A stretch of 64,000 bases of DNA from NCBI GenBank assembly GCA_963790585.1, contig CAWBOY010000007.1:62001-126000 (forward strand). The letters run 5' to 3'. The stretch is from CAWBOY01 sp963790585. GTDB taxonomy: Bacteria; Planctomycetota; Planctomycetia; Gemmatales; Gemmataceae. The notes beneath the pieces are model-generated. The model was not told the origin of the DNA. It did not search any database and was given only the letters and a program-made list of their open reading frames with translations. This document shows positions 37,173-45,298 of this stretch, in pieces; position 1 is the first letter of the stretch, and each line of letters begins with the position of its first letter. The translations under genes were made by a program, and so were the position numbers.

Positions 37173-38519
37173 ATGGCGGCTGACACGGCTCCGGCTACGC
37201 CCGGGAGCTTTTTCAAAGGCTGGCTCAAGACGGCTCTTGGGACAATCGGGGGCGTCCTTTCCGGCGCTTGCGTCGTCTATTTCACCGCATTCATCGATCG
37301 AACGGTCAAGCCGAGCAAGCCGACGCCGAACTTCCGCACGGTCCCCGCTGGTTTGACAGTTCAGTTTCAGAACCTTTCGCAATCCGGCGACGGCTGGTGG
37401 GACTTCGGCGACGGCTCGCCCCTCGAACCGGTGTCGGATGATCATGCCTTCGTGAGCCATACTTTTCCGAAGGCAGGAGATTATACGGTCCGGATGACCC
37501 TCCATAATCTTCTCAACGAGGAAGCGGAACGCAGTGTCACGGTTCACGTCAGCGGCGACGCGGCGTCCAATGATTTACCGGAAATTGAATCGTTAACAGT
37601 TACGCCGTTCACGGCGGGTTCGTGTGCGCCGGCCACCTTTGACATTCAATGGTCGATCAAGAACGCGCAGGTCCGCGTCATCGATTTTGGCAACAATCAG
37701 CCGTTAGATATCACCAGCGACCCCAATGGCAGCCAGCAACGGTCCGTGATCTTTCAAAAGCCCGGTAGCTACATCGTCAAGGTCGCGGCGATTAAGGGTA
37801 AGAAATACCAGGAGAAGACCGCGGTTGTGACCGTGGTCGATGCACCGATTGGCAGTGCGACCGCGATGTTGACGGTGACGGGGACGGCCACGCGAATCGA
37901 AGCCCCCGTGAGGCCTTTCACGTTCGCTCAATCGTTCCCGCGCGAAGTAACCGGCGACGTCTACCCGTTTCAGCGCTCTTGGCCGGCGTCTCCCGGCTAC
38001 TCGTTCGCGGATATCCGCCTCAAGAGCGCTGACGGCCGCGAAGTGGTCGTCACCGGTCAACAGATGAATTTGGATGTCAATCAGTTAGGTCTGCACAACG
38101 CGCGGAATTTGCAGATCACGTTCAACTCAGATCGCACGTCAGTCATGCTCAGCGGCGAGTTGGTTCGCGCTCCAGCCGGCAAGAGTCAAAGTGCGAAACT
38201 GGTACTGCCCGCGACGATCATGGAGCAACGCAAGGTCCCCGTGACTCTTAATCCTCAATCCGTGACGACCGTAATTCCAATCCCGGTAAGCGGCGCCCCC
38301 AGTTCGGTGAGCTTCACTTATCCCTCGTTGGAGAGCGGTCTCGAGAACGTTCAGCGCCATGCCCTCGTTCAGGTTAGCGAGCCAGGGGCGATGAAATGGC
38401 ACGACGTGAGTTCGACGGGCGCGACCAAAATCACTCTGGGGGCTCAAGAATATCTCGTGTCGGTCCACGAACAGGGCGAACAGGTGCGAGTCGACTTGCA
38501 GAGTGCGCCGTCGCCTTGA
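37173..38519 (+). CDS. membrane-anchored PKD-domain protein
   Basis: A 448-residue protein. One hydrophobic helix at about 18-40 (LGTIGGVLSGACVVYFTAFI) anchors it. A PKD domain at about 55-130 shows WWDFGDGSPLEPVSDDHAFV, then SHTFPKAGDYTVRMTL. A second PKD-like domain at about 145-225 ends with KPGSYIVKVAAIKGKK. The rest is beta-rich and unrecognised. PKD domains mediate extracellular binding. GAGGGG favours ATG 37173 over 37158. Convergent with the next gene, 2 bases between stops. Confidence 0.78.
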   Translation: MAADTAPATPGSFFKGWLKTALGTIGGVLSGACVVYFTAFIDRTVKPSKPTPNFRTVPAGLTVQFQNLSQSGDGWWDFGDGSPLEPVSDDHAFVSHTFPKAGDYTVRMTLHNLLNEEAERSVTVHVSGDAASNDLPEIESLTVTPFTAGSCAPATFDIQWSIKNAQVRVIDFGNNQPLDITSDPNGSQQRSVIFQKPGSYIVKVAAIKGKKYQEKTAVVTVVDAPIGSATAMLTVTGTATRIEAPVRPFTFAQSFPREVTGDVYPFQRSWPASPGYSFADIRLKSADGREVVVTGQQMNLDVNQLGLHNARNLQITFNSDRTSVMLSGELVRAPAGKSQSAKLVLPATIMEQRKVPVTLNPQSVTTVIPIPVSGAPSSVSFTYPSLESGLENVQRHALVQVSEPGAMKWHDVSSTGATKITLGAQEYLVSVHEQGEQVRVDLQSAPSP

Positions 38520-38521
38520 TC

Positions 38522-39364
38522 TCACGTGTCGCGCTCGAATGTCATTGTTCCCTCTTTCGCGGGCGGCGCTGCCGGCTTGGGTCGTGAAACGGGCACCGCC
38601 GGCGCATATCGGTTTTCTTGTTTGAGGAAATCCCATTCGTCGCGCGTGTCATCTGCTTTCGACACGGACGGGGCCAAGGATTTATTGGCAGCGGCAATCG
38701 GAACATCCTCACGAACGGGCACGCTCCAGGCTAACTCCGTCAATTCTCGGGCCAGGAGATCGAGCGTCGCGCGATGGGAAGGCGTGTCGAAGTGATCGGC
38801 ATCGCTGAGGCGGATATTCTCGACGCCGGACAGAGTCGGCCCTGCCAGCACCCAATCGCCGCTATTGACATTTATGATGCGGGCGACGTTTTGTGGTCGA
38901 GCCTCGGCCCCTTTATGCAGGCCAAAGCCGTCGAGATAGACGAGTAAGTCAATTTTGATCTCGGCCTTTTCGAGCGAATGGGCCATAAGCTCAGCAGTCA
39001 TCGCACCGGCGGAAAAGGCAACGACGACGAAGCGGGCATCGGGATCATCGGCGTGAATGCGTCGCGCTTCGTTCGTGAAATGGATGCAATGATAGAATTG
39101 ACCGTAGTAAGTCTTATTGAAGCCTAGGCTTCGGACGTAATCGCTCACCCCAGCCAGGTCGGCACAATCGAGTGGATCGCAGCCATGCAGGAAAAAGACA
39201 TAGACATGGCTACGGGAGCAGGACGGGACCTCGCAACAGGGCTTCTTGGCCGCCTTGTCAGGCGGGTCGACGGGATGGACGAAACAAAGACAGCCGGAGC
39301 TGCCCCAAATTATGGCGGCGACGAGGGTGGAGGCAAACGACCGATGTATTGAGCGGGCCATCAT
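38522..39364 (-). CDS. putative lipoprotein with alpha/beta-hydrolase-like fold
   Basis: A 280-residue protein. The signal ends in a lipobox (IIWGSSGC), so lipid attachment at Cys is likely. HVYVFFLHGCDPLDC resembles the oxyanion region of an alpha/beta hydrolase. FVVVAFSAGAM supplies a nucleophile-elbow-like Ser, and DADHFDTPSH a possible Asp/His pair. A Pro-rich tail follows. GGGAGA precedes ATG 39364. The elbow lacks the first Gly of GxSxG, so activity is uncertain. Confidence 0.6.
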   Translation of the reverse strand: MMARSIHRSFASTLVAAIIWGSSGCLCFVHPVDPPDKAAKKPCCEVPSCSRSHVYVFFLHGCDPLDCADLAGVSDYVRSLGFNKTYYGQFYHCIHFTNEARRIHADDPDARFVVVAFSAGAMTAELMAHSLEKAEIKIDLLVYLDGFGLHKGAEARPQNVARIINVNSGDWVLAGPTLSGVENIRLSDADHFDTPSHRATLDLLARELTELAWSVPVREDVPIAAANKSLAPSVSKADDTRDEWDFLKQENRYAPAVPVSRPKPAAPPAKEGTMTFERDT

Positions 39365-39555
39365 AAATTCTCCCGGCGCGGCCACAATTTAGCAATTCTT
39401 CCGACTGTGCGGAGTTCGCCCAACAAAGCGTCTGCAAGGGTTATTCGACGAATGAGAGTTCTTGGCTGCATGGGTAATCGCGGATGCTCGAAGCTAACGT
39501 GTGAAAATCGGCGGAGTCTGCCGAACGTGGCGGTTGTCGGCACGGTACGTCGCCT

Positions 39556-39590
39556 TTCGCTGCGCGAAAGGCCTTCTTTCGCGCAGCGAA
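39556..39590. repeat. hairpin with 15-base arms
   Basis: TTCGCTGCGCGAAAG and CTTTCGCGCAGCGAA form a perfect stem with a 5-base loop in the 298-base gap between divergent genes. It lies about 70 bases before the ATG at 39663, so it may be part of that leader or a REP-like unit. Nothing else is recognised in this gap. Confidence 0.75.
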
Positions 39591-39662
39591 TGACGGCAAT
39601 GTCGGCAAGGTTTTTTGGCGCCGATCCTAAAAATGCTGATTGGTTGATTGGGAGGGCCGCTG

Positions 39663-40455
39663 ATGCGCGTGAAAGCAAACTTGGCAATCTGGGCGTTTTT
39701 AGGCGTCCTGCTGGGCCTCACTAACGTAAGCGCGGCCAACCAGATGCCAGCCCCAACTGACGAAGCCGCCGGCTTCGCGACGACCCTGCGCGATTTTGCT
39801 AACAATGCTTCCCTCGCCTCTTTATGAGAATCACAAGCATTGGAATCAGCAAAAGATGGTTACGCAGGGGGTCAAATGGAAAGGCCAGGGAATTCAGGTC
39901 CATCCTTCGCTGGTCAAAGGCCTGGAAAACGATGGCCTTTGGTGGCGCGTGACGATGCGGGCGCCAAACATCGCGGACAATCTGCAGCTCGACGTGAAAG
40001 ATGTGCAGCAGCCGGAGCCCGGCCGCATGTTGTTCACGACCGTGTTGGCATTCGACGCCGACGTGGAATACGACCGCCAGCGCTGGGACGCCGGTCTGCG
40101 ACTCTGGTCAGGAAGTGCCCGGGCCCGCGTGCGCATTCAGCTTTCGATCAAGTGCGAATGGACAACTCGCTACGAAAGCAACGGCACGCTGCTACCCGAC
40201 ACGGTATTGCGGCTTCGAGTCATCTCTTCTGATCTCAAGTTTGACAAGCTTGTTGTCGAGCATATCAACGGCCTGGGCGGTGAGCTGGCCAAGTTGCTCG
40301 GCGAGGCCGCCATCAAGGCGGTTCACACCCTCCATCCATCGCTGGAGCGTCACCTGGTAGAAAAGGCCAATGCCGCCATCATCAAAGCAGGGGATACCAA
40401 AGAAGTGCGGATTAGCCTTTCGAGCTTGTTCAAAAAGTTGAACAAAGATCGCTAA
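39663..40455 (+). CDS. secreted protein of unknown function (frameshift near 39816)
   Basis: ATG 39663 opens a clear signal peptide (AIWAFLGVLLGLTNVSA, cleaved before ANQ), then TTLRDFANNAS, and hits a stop at 39827. The next frame carries on as PLYENHKHWNQQKMVTQGVK to a stop at 40455. A single base change in the TTCCCTCGCC run near 39816 joins them into a protein of about 263 residues. The body is beta-rich (WWRVTMRAPNIADNLQLDVK) with a C-terminal amphipathic helix pair. No family recognised; probably periplasmic. If not corrected, the part from ATG 39796 would lack a signal. Confidence 0.6.
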
Positions 40456-40461
40456 CCGATA

Positions 40462-40529
40462 TGTAGCCGCATTCGCCAGAATGCGATGGTCCCTCCAGCG
40501 CTACCGCCTTCTGGCGAATGCGGCCACAT
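40462..40529. repeat. GTAGCCGCATTCGCC palindrome, copy 1
   Basis: The left arm TGTAGCCGCATTCGCCAGAA pairs with the right arm TTCTGGCGAATGCGGCCACA around a short GC-rich centre. The same family recurs at 40783-40849, so two copies flank the small basic gene at 40665. Confidence 0.85.
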
Positions 40530-40664
40530 TTCGGAAACTCGTGCAGTCAAAACCGGCGACACCTCTTACAATAACGCGTCTGCGAACTGACGCCGGTAAG
40601 CCGGCCCGTCGACGAGCGAGGCTCGCGCGGGCTTTGGATAGGAATATGCAAGGAGACCGAACCG

Positions 40665-40781
40665 ATGCCACACAAGCGGCCACGCACCAAAGCACTCAAG
40701 AAAAAGCGAATTCGCCTGACGAAAGAGCGAGCTGACAAGAAGCGGGGCTTGCCCGTGGTCCCTTCCAAACTGAAACCGTAA
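40665..40781 (+). CDS. very small basic protein (38 aa)
   Basis: Sequence opens MPHKRPRTKALKKKRIRLTK and ends VVPSKLKP; 15 of 38 residues are Lys or Arg. AGGAG at 40651-40655 is ideally spaced from the ATG, which argues that it is translated. No family recognised. Composition suggests nucleic-acid or ribosome binding. It is flanked on both sides by the same palindromic repeat. Confidence 0.6.
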   Translation: MPHKRPRTKALKKKRIRLTKERADKKRGLPVVPSKLKP

Positions 40782-40782
40782 T

Positions 40783-40849
40783 CGTAGCCGCATTCGCCAG
40801 AATGCGGCAGTGCTGGAGGGGGCACCGCATTCTGCCGAATGCGGCTACG
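40783..40849. repeat. GTAGCCGCATTCGCC palindrome, copy 2
   Basis: CGTAGCCGCATTCGCCAGAA pairs with TTCTGCCGAATGCGGCTACG around a 27-base centre. It starts 2 bases after the small basic gene and may act as its transcription stop. Confidence 0.85.
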
Positions 40850-40948
40850 GGAATCGCAAATCTGCTTGCGAAGTCCAGAGACATTTGTTGCAATGCCAGT
40901 AGCGAATGAGATTTTCGCCCTGGCACTCTTCCATCAAGGAGGGCAACG

Positions 40949-41209
40949 ATGTCTCGCACCGCAACAGCTACCCAGCCACCGACGGCAACGGCTCCGCCAG
41001 TTCCCCGCGAGCGCATCGCCATGCGGGCCTACGAACGCTGGGTGGGACGAGGATGCCCGGCCGGCACGGACGTGCAAGATTGGATAGAAGCCGAGGCGGA
41101 GTTGAAAGCGGAAGTGGCCAAGACCGGCCGCGTCGTCGAGCAGCGCGCCGGATCGACCGTCGCCAAACCATCCGGCGGCTGGGTGTCGCCGACCGGACAG
41201 CGTTACTAG
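40949..41209 (+). CDS. DUF2934-domain protein
   Basis: An 86-residue protein with the DUF2934 core at about 20-58: RIAMRAYERWVGRGCPAGTD, then VQDWIEAEAELKAE. A Thr/Pro-rich leader precedes it and a Gly-rich tail follows. AAGGAGGG lies upstream of the ATG. The family is frequent in planctomycetes and proteobacteria; its function is unknown. Confidence 0.85.
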   Translation: MSRTATATQPPTATAPPVPRERIAMRAYERWVGRGCPAGTDVQDWIEAEAELKAEVAKTGRVVEQRAGSTVAKPSGGWVSPTGQRY

Positions 41210-41292
41210 GCCAGCGCCGGCTCCGCATCGCAAATCACGCAGCCCCTGTCGCTAATCGATGGGGGCTCTTCGTTCCCCGACGACACTCTTCG

Positions 41293-42057
41293 ATGACGCT
41301 CCAACTTTCGCTGCCGCCCTGTACGTCGTCGCCTCTGAGTCTGGTGGATGCACGCTGGAAATTGGCTGCGCTCGTCCCAGCGATCGTAACCACATCGATG
41401 ATAAGCTCGCTTGCTGCGGCATTTTTGGCACTCGCGGGTGCGCTAGCTTTGGCCCTTCTCGCGCGGCTGCCTCGTAAATGGTTTCGCGGTCGACTTCTTG
41501 GCACTCTTGGCTTTCTCGGCCTTTTCGCGGCTCCGCTCCCCTGGATTCTTTGGGACGCCAGCCCTGCCTGGCGGCTCGGACCGCTCTTTGTGTCACCAAG
41601 AGGATCAGAAGTAGCGGCACTGTTGCTGACGAAAGGGATCGCAATAGTGACCTTTAGTCTCGTGGTCCTGGCGACTGCGCCGCTCAACGACAATCTCAAA
41701 GCGGCCCACGCCCTCTACGTGCCCAAGCAGATCGTGCAACTGGCGTTGATGACCTATCGATACATCTTCCTGCTCGCGTCTGAATTTGCCCGAGTGCGGA
41801 TCGCTCTGCGGGTCCGGGGCTTTCGGAATCGGGCAACGGTTCATTGCTACCGCACCATCGGGCAGGTTTCCGGCATGATCCTCGTTCGTGGCTACGAGCG
41901 CGCCGATCGAGTCAGCAACGCGATGCGTTGCCGGGGCTTCGATGGGCACTTTCACTCGCTTAATTCCTTTCATACCAATTGGATTGACATCGGCTTTTTT
42001 CTATTATTGATTGTATTTTCATTAGGCCTATGGCTTCTCGATCAACAGCTAATCTGA
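41293..42057 (+). CDS. cbiQ: energy-coupling factor transporter membrane subunit (CbiQ/EcfT family)
   Basis: A 254-residue T-component of an ECF importer. Helices lie at about 30-58, 66-90, 105-125 and 225-245. The coupling helices that touch the ATPases carry RVRGFRNR and MRCRGFDG (Ala-Arg-Gly-type motifs). The ATPase gene follows after 9 bases. A longer frame from 40906 only covers the DUF2934 gene. No substrate-binding S-component (CbiM/NikM type) is adjacent, so the ion or vitamin is not defined; cobalt/nickel is suggested by the CbiQ-like sequence. Confidence 0.82.
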   Translation: MTLQLSLPPCTSSPLSLVDARWKLAALVPAIVTTSMISSLAAAFLALAGALALALLARLPRKWFRGRLLGTLGFLGLFAAPLPWILWDASPAWRLGPLFVSPRGSEVAALLLTKGIAIVTFSLVVLATAPLNDNLKAAHALYVPKQIVQLALMTYRYIFLLASEFARVRIALRVRGFRNRATVHCYRTIGQVSGMILVRGYERADRVSNAMRCRGFDGHFHSLNSFHTNWIDIGFFLLLIVFSLGLWLLDQQLI

Positions 42058-42066
42058 GGAGCCAAA

Positions 42067-42834
42067 GTGGGACCGAAATTGTGCCTTGAGGTCGCCGATT
42101 TGTCCTACCGTTATCCTACCGGGACGATGGCGCTCGACCGTGTATCCTTTTCGATAGAAGAAGGCGAACGTGTAGCTCTCATCGGCCCCAACGGAGCGGG
42201 CAAAACGAGCTTATTCCTGTCGCTGAGTGGTGTGATTCCAGCCAAAGCCGAGAATCTGCAAGTCGCGGGCCTTGATGTTCTCGATGCGACGCAACGAAAA
42301 CAATTGGCGTCGCGTGTTGGAATTGTGTTTCAAGACAGCGACGATCAGCTATTCAGCGCGACTCTTGCCGATGATGTCGCCTTTGGGCCGCTAAACCTAG
42401 GATTGGACGCGGTCGAGGTGCGCCGGCGCGTCGCCGAGTCTCTCGAGCGCGTCGGTCTCTCTGGCATGGGAGAGCGTGTCCCGTTTCATCTGTCCGGGGG
42501 CGAGAAGCGCCGGGCGGCGTTGGCCGGTGTGCTGGCAATGCAGCCGCAGGTATTGTTACTTGACGAGCCGTCCATGTTCCTGGATCCACGCGGCAGGCGA
42601 GAACTCATCGCCTTGCTAAACGGGTTGGAAGGCACCCGCCTGATCGCCTCGCATGACCTGGAACTCGTTTTGGAAACCTGCGGCCGCGCCCTGTTGCTGG
42701 ACGGCGGCAGGCTCATCGCGGACGGTCCGACGTCGAAGCTATTGGCGGACCAAGAATTGATGGAAGCACACGGGCTCGAGGTTCCTCATAGCCTCCGCGA
42801 TCCATCAAGAGTCAACGCATCCAAATCAACGTGA
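42067..42834 (+). CDS. cbiO: energy-coupling factor transporter ATPase (CbiO/EcfA family)
   Basis: A 255-residue ATPase starting at GTG 42067 with TGAGGAG upstream. Walker A is GPNGAGKTS (40-48), the Q-loop region is FQDSDDQLFSATLADDVAFG, typical of ECF ATPases, the signature is LSGGEKRR and Walker B is VLLLDEPSMFLD. Only one ATPase is encoded, so a homodimer with CbiQ is likely. Its 3' end overlaps the convergent antiporter gene by 23 bases. Confidence 0.92.
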   Translation: MGPKLCLEVADLSYRYPTGTMALDRVSFSIEEGERVALIGPNGAGKTSLFLSLSGVIPAKAENLQVAGLDVLDATQRKQLASRVGIVFQDSDDQLFSATLADDVAFGPLNLGLDAVEVRRRVAESLERVGLSGMGERVPFHLSGGEKRRAALAGVLAMQPQVLLLDEPSMFLDPRGRRELIALLNGLEGTRLIASHDLELVLETCGRALLLDGGRLIADGPTSKLLADQELMEAHGLEVPHSLRDPSRVNASKST

Positions 42835-44299
42835 TGACAACGAACAGTGGAATGAGGACGGCGCCGCTGTAGAGAATGTAGACAAAGAAACTCGGCATCT
42901 TCACACCGTTTTCTTCCGCGATACTCTTGATCATAAAATTGGGACCGTTGCCAATATAGGTGTTCGCGCCCATCAGCACCGCGCCAAGAGACACAGCTCG
43001 CAGCAACACTTCCGGAATCGTTTGATTCATTGATTTGACGCCGACGATGACAGGGCCGTATTCGCCGCCGAAGTTGCCCGCCGTCTCGAAGAAGACAGCG
43101 TAGGTCGGCGCGTTGTCAAGGAAACTCGATAGCAGTCCCGTCGCCCAAAAGAATTCCCAAGGCTTCGACAACCCGAGTTCGCGGCCGCGCTCTTGGAGTA
43201 TTTCCATCGGCACTTGCATACAGATGAAAATCCCAATAAAGATAGATCCCACTTCCGCTATGGCATTGAAGTTGAATTGATTTGCTCGCCGCACTCCTTT
43301 GGGAGTCGTAACCCAGCTCAGTGCGGAAAGAGCCAGCAATATACCTTCGCGCAGCAGCGGCGGCACGATCCAGGTCGTGCCAGGAAACGGCTTGCCGCCT
43401 GTTAGACAGCCGACGGCGGCAATGACGCCAAGTAACCAAAGAAAGTTGATTCCGCCATTCAATTCAAGCGCGGCTCGATTTGGAATTGGTTTGAAGACCA
43501 GCCGATCCTCTCGACGAGCGAATCGAGCATCCAAGAAATAATAGATCAGCAATAGGACAATAATGGAAAACAGCCATTCGGGCCACAGCTTGAATGTCCA
43601 TAAAAAAGGCACGTCACGCAGGTAGCCAAGAAAGAGCGGCGGATCACCCAAGGGCGTCAAACAGCCACCGATATTTCCGACCAAGAAAATGAAAAAGACG
43701 ATCGTGTGCGCGACATGCCTACGGCCCCGATTCACTTCCAGCAGCGGGCGAATCAACAGCATGGCCGCGCCCGTAGTGCCGATGAAGCTGGCCGCCAAGG
43801 CGCCGATCAAAAGTATGGCGGCATTGGTTCTGGGAGTAGGCGGCGCTCCAATGCGAACCAGAATGCCCCCGGTAATCACGTAGAGACTGAAGAGCAAAAT
43901 AAGAAATGGCAGATAATCGTCGATAATTGCCTGATCCAGCATGACCGCCAAAGTTTCGACTCCAGGCGTCGTGAGATGCTTCGTCCCGGCCGAATCGGCG
44001 TGCAGCATACCAAACGGCCGAATGAGATAATACAGAGTCGTTATGAGTCCTAAAAACAAAGCAACTCCCAATTTGGTCCAATTTCTTTCCCACCAATGGT
44101 GCGCGTGCGGCAACAACGGCAGCACGGCGATACAAAGCAGCATCACCACGAAGGGGGTAATCCAGACCAGATTAGGCAAACGCGGTTCGCCACCTGGGTC
44201 CGGCGCGAAAGCCCAGGCACTTGAGGCGAAGAAACTGAGCATGAAAACGGAGATAAAGAAGGGAAAGATCGATTTTAGATGTGAACGACAGGAGTTCAT
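42812..44299 (-). CDS. NhaD-like Na+/H+ antiporter (ion transporter superfamily)
   Basis: A 495-residue protein with about 12 helices. After a possible signal-like first helix (IFPFFISVFMLSFFASSAWA) come the family landmarks: LIGALAASFIGTTGAAMLLI, FFIFLVGNIGGCLTPLGDPP and GLLSSFLDNAPTYAVFF. The GDPP and LDNAPT segments are the usual ion-site half-helices of this superfamily. The substrate could also be a dicarboxylate. The start is set at 44299 (MNSCRSH); the frame beyond lies in a dispersed repeat. Confidence 0.82.
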   Translation of the reverse strand: MNSCRSHLKSIFPFFISVFMLSFFASSAWAFAPDPGGEPRLPNLVWITPFVVMLLCIAVLPLLPHAHHWWERNWTKLGVALFLGLITTLYYLIRPFGMLHADSAGTKHLTTPGVETLAVMLDQAIIDDYLPFLILLFSLYVITGGILVRIGAPPTPRTNAAILLIGALAASFIGTTGAAMLLIRPLLEVNRGRRHVAHTIVFFIFLVGNIGGCLTPLGDPPLFLGYLRDVPFLWTFKLWPEWLFSIIVLLLIYYFLDARFARREDRLVFKPIPNRAALELNGGINFLWLLGVIAAVGCLTGGKPFPGTTWIVPPLLREGILLALSALSWVTTPKGVRRANQFNFNAIAEVGSIFIGIFICMQVPMEILQERGRELGLSKPWEFFWATGLLSSFLDNAPTYAVFFETAGNFGGEYGPVIVGVKSMNQTIPEVLLRAVSLGAVLMGANTYIGNGPNFMIKSIAEENGVKMPSFFVYILYSGAVLIPLFVVITLIWMR

Positions 44300-44305
44300 C
44301 GGAGA

Positions 44306-44335
44306 CTCACCAGCCCGGAGCGCAAGCGACGGGTT
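44306..44335 (-). repeat. short dispersed repeat, copy on minus strand
   Basis: CTCACCAGCCCGGAGCGCAA-GCGACGGGTT is the complement-orientation relative of the modules at 3705-3733 and 49023-49052. It sits directly upstream of the antiporter start. Confidence 0.65.
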
Positions 44336-44431
44336 CCTTGACGCGGCCTTCACCCAGCATATGCGTGCCATGCGTTCGAGTACAAAAGCATGGCACGCAT
44401 AAGCGGCCTTCGGCATTCTTCCCGAACGGCC

Positions 44432-45298
44432 TTATGGGAAGATGGCGAACAGAGTCACGACAACCGCTGCCTGAGCCACCGCCCCCGTCACGCTAAATTC
44501 TGGCGGATACAGCAAGTAAGGCACTGGATCTCCGGGCAAACAATAGCCGGCGCTCGTCTCCGTGCGGAACGGGTCGGAAAATACGTGGTACGGCAAGAAC
44601 GCCACATCTTTCATGAAAAGCGCGGTCGACAGCAGCGGCTGGGTCGGCCCCAGCTCCCAACCATAACGTTCCGAATTGCGATCCTCAAAGAGGAGCTTGC
44701 CATAACATACGTAATTCGGCTCGACGAGGACCTTTCGTTCGGACCATTTGCGGCCGGCATACGCATCCTTGCTCAGCACTGGTTCATCGGGGAACTCGGC
44801 GCGGTCTTTCTGAGGACGCTGGACGATTTCCTGACGCATGCGCTCAAATAGGCTCGATTCGGACTCGAGGCGGAAGACACGCTCCGGTCCTGGCGGGATC
44901 AACTGCACCTGATAATCCTGGCCGTCGTCGGCTTGAGTGACGCCTGGGGGACCCTGCTGGTACATGGTCTGCTGAATGTACGGCGACGGAAAAGAGGTAA
45001 GCGGTATCGGAGAAGGCGGCATTCCGGGAATAGTCACTTGCGGCGCCGGCGTTTGGACTCCCCGATAGCTGGGAGCTGGCGGCGGCGGAATGTAATTGGC
45101 CGGCGGCAGCATAACTGGCCGGGATGGCAACGCCGCTGGCGTTTGCTGATAGCTCGAACCGGGGTAGCCCTGGGGCTGCTGGGCCGGTGCGATTCCCACG
45201 AAGAACAACATCGCCAGGGCAGCCAGCTTAGCCGCCTTCGGTGCCGGTGTATTCGGCCGAACTGTAGTTTGGCGCTTCCTGCGTAATGGCGATGTCAT
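44432..45298 (-). CDS. Pro-rich exported protein of unknown function
   Basis: Up to 288 residues. A basic leader and hydrophobic stretch (AAKLAALAMLFFVGIAPAQQ) look like a signal peptide. Then comes a Pro/Gln/Tyr-rich region (PPANYIPPPPAPSY) and a folded part (KVLVEPNYVCYGKLLFEDRN), ending in a hydrophobic C-terminus. The start is uncertain: 45298 overlaps the guaB end by 71 bases, while ATG 45211 gives a very short signal. Translational coupling to guaB is possible. No family recognised. Confidence 0.6.
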   Translation of the reverse strand: MTSPLRRKRQTTVRPNTPAPKAAKLAALAMLFFVGIAPAQQPQGYPGSSYQQTPAALPSRPVMLPPANYIPPPPAPSYRGVQTPAPQVTIPGMPPSPIPLTSFPSPYIQQTMYQQGPPGVTQADDGQDYQVQLIPPGPERVFRLESESSLFERMRQEIVQRPQKDRAEFPDEPVLSKDAYAGRKWSERKVLVEPNYVCYGKLLFEDRNSERYGWELGPTQPLLSTALFMKDVAFLPYHVFSDPFRTETSAGYCLPGDPVPYLLYPPEFSVTGAVAQAAVVVTLFAIFP

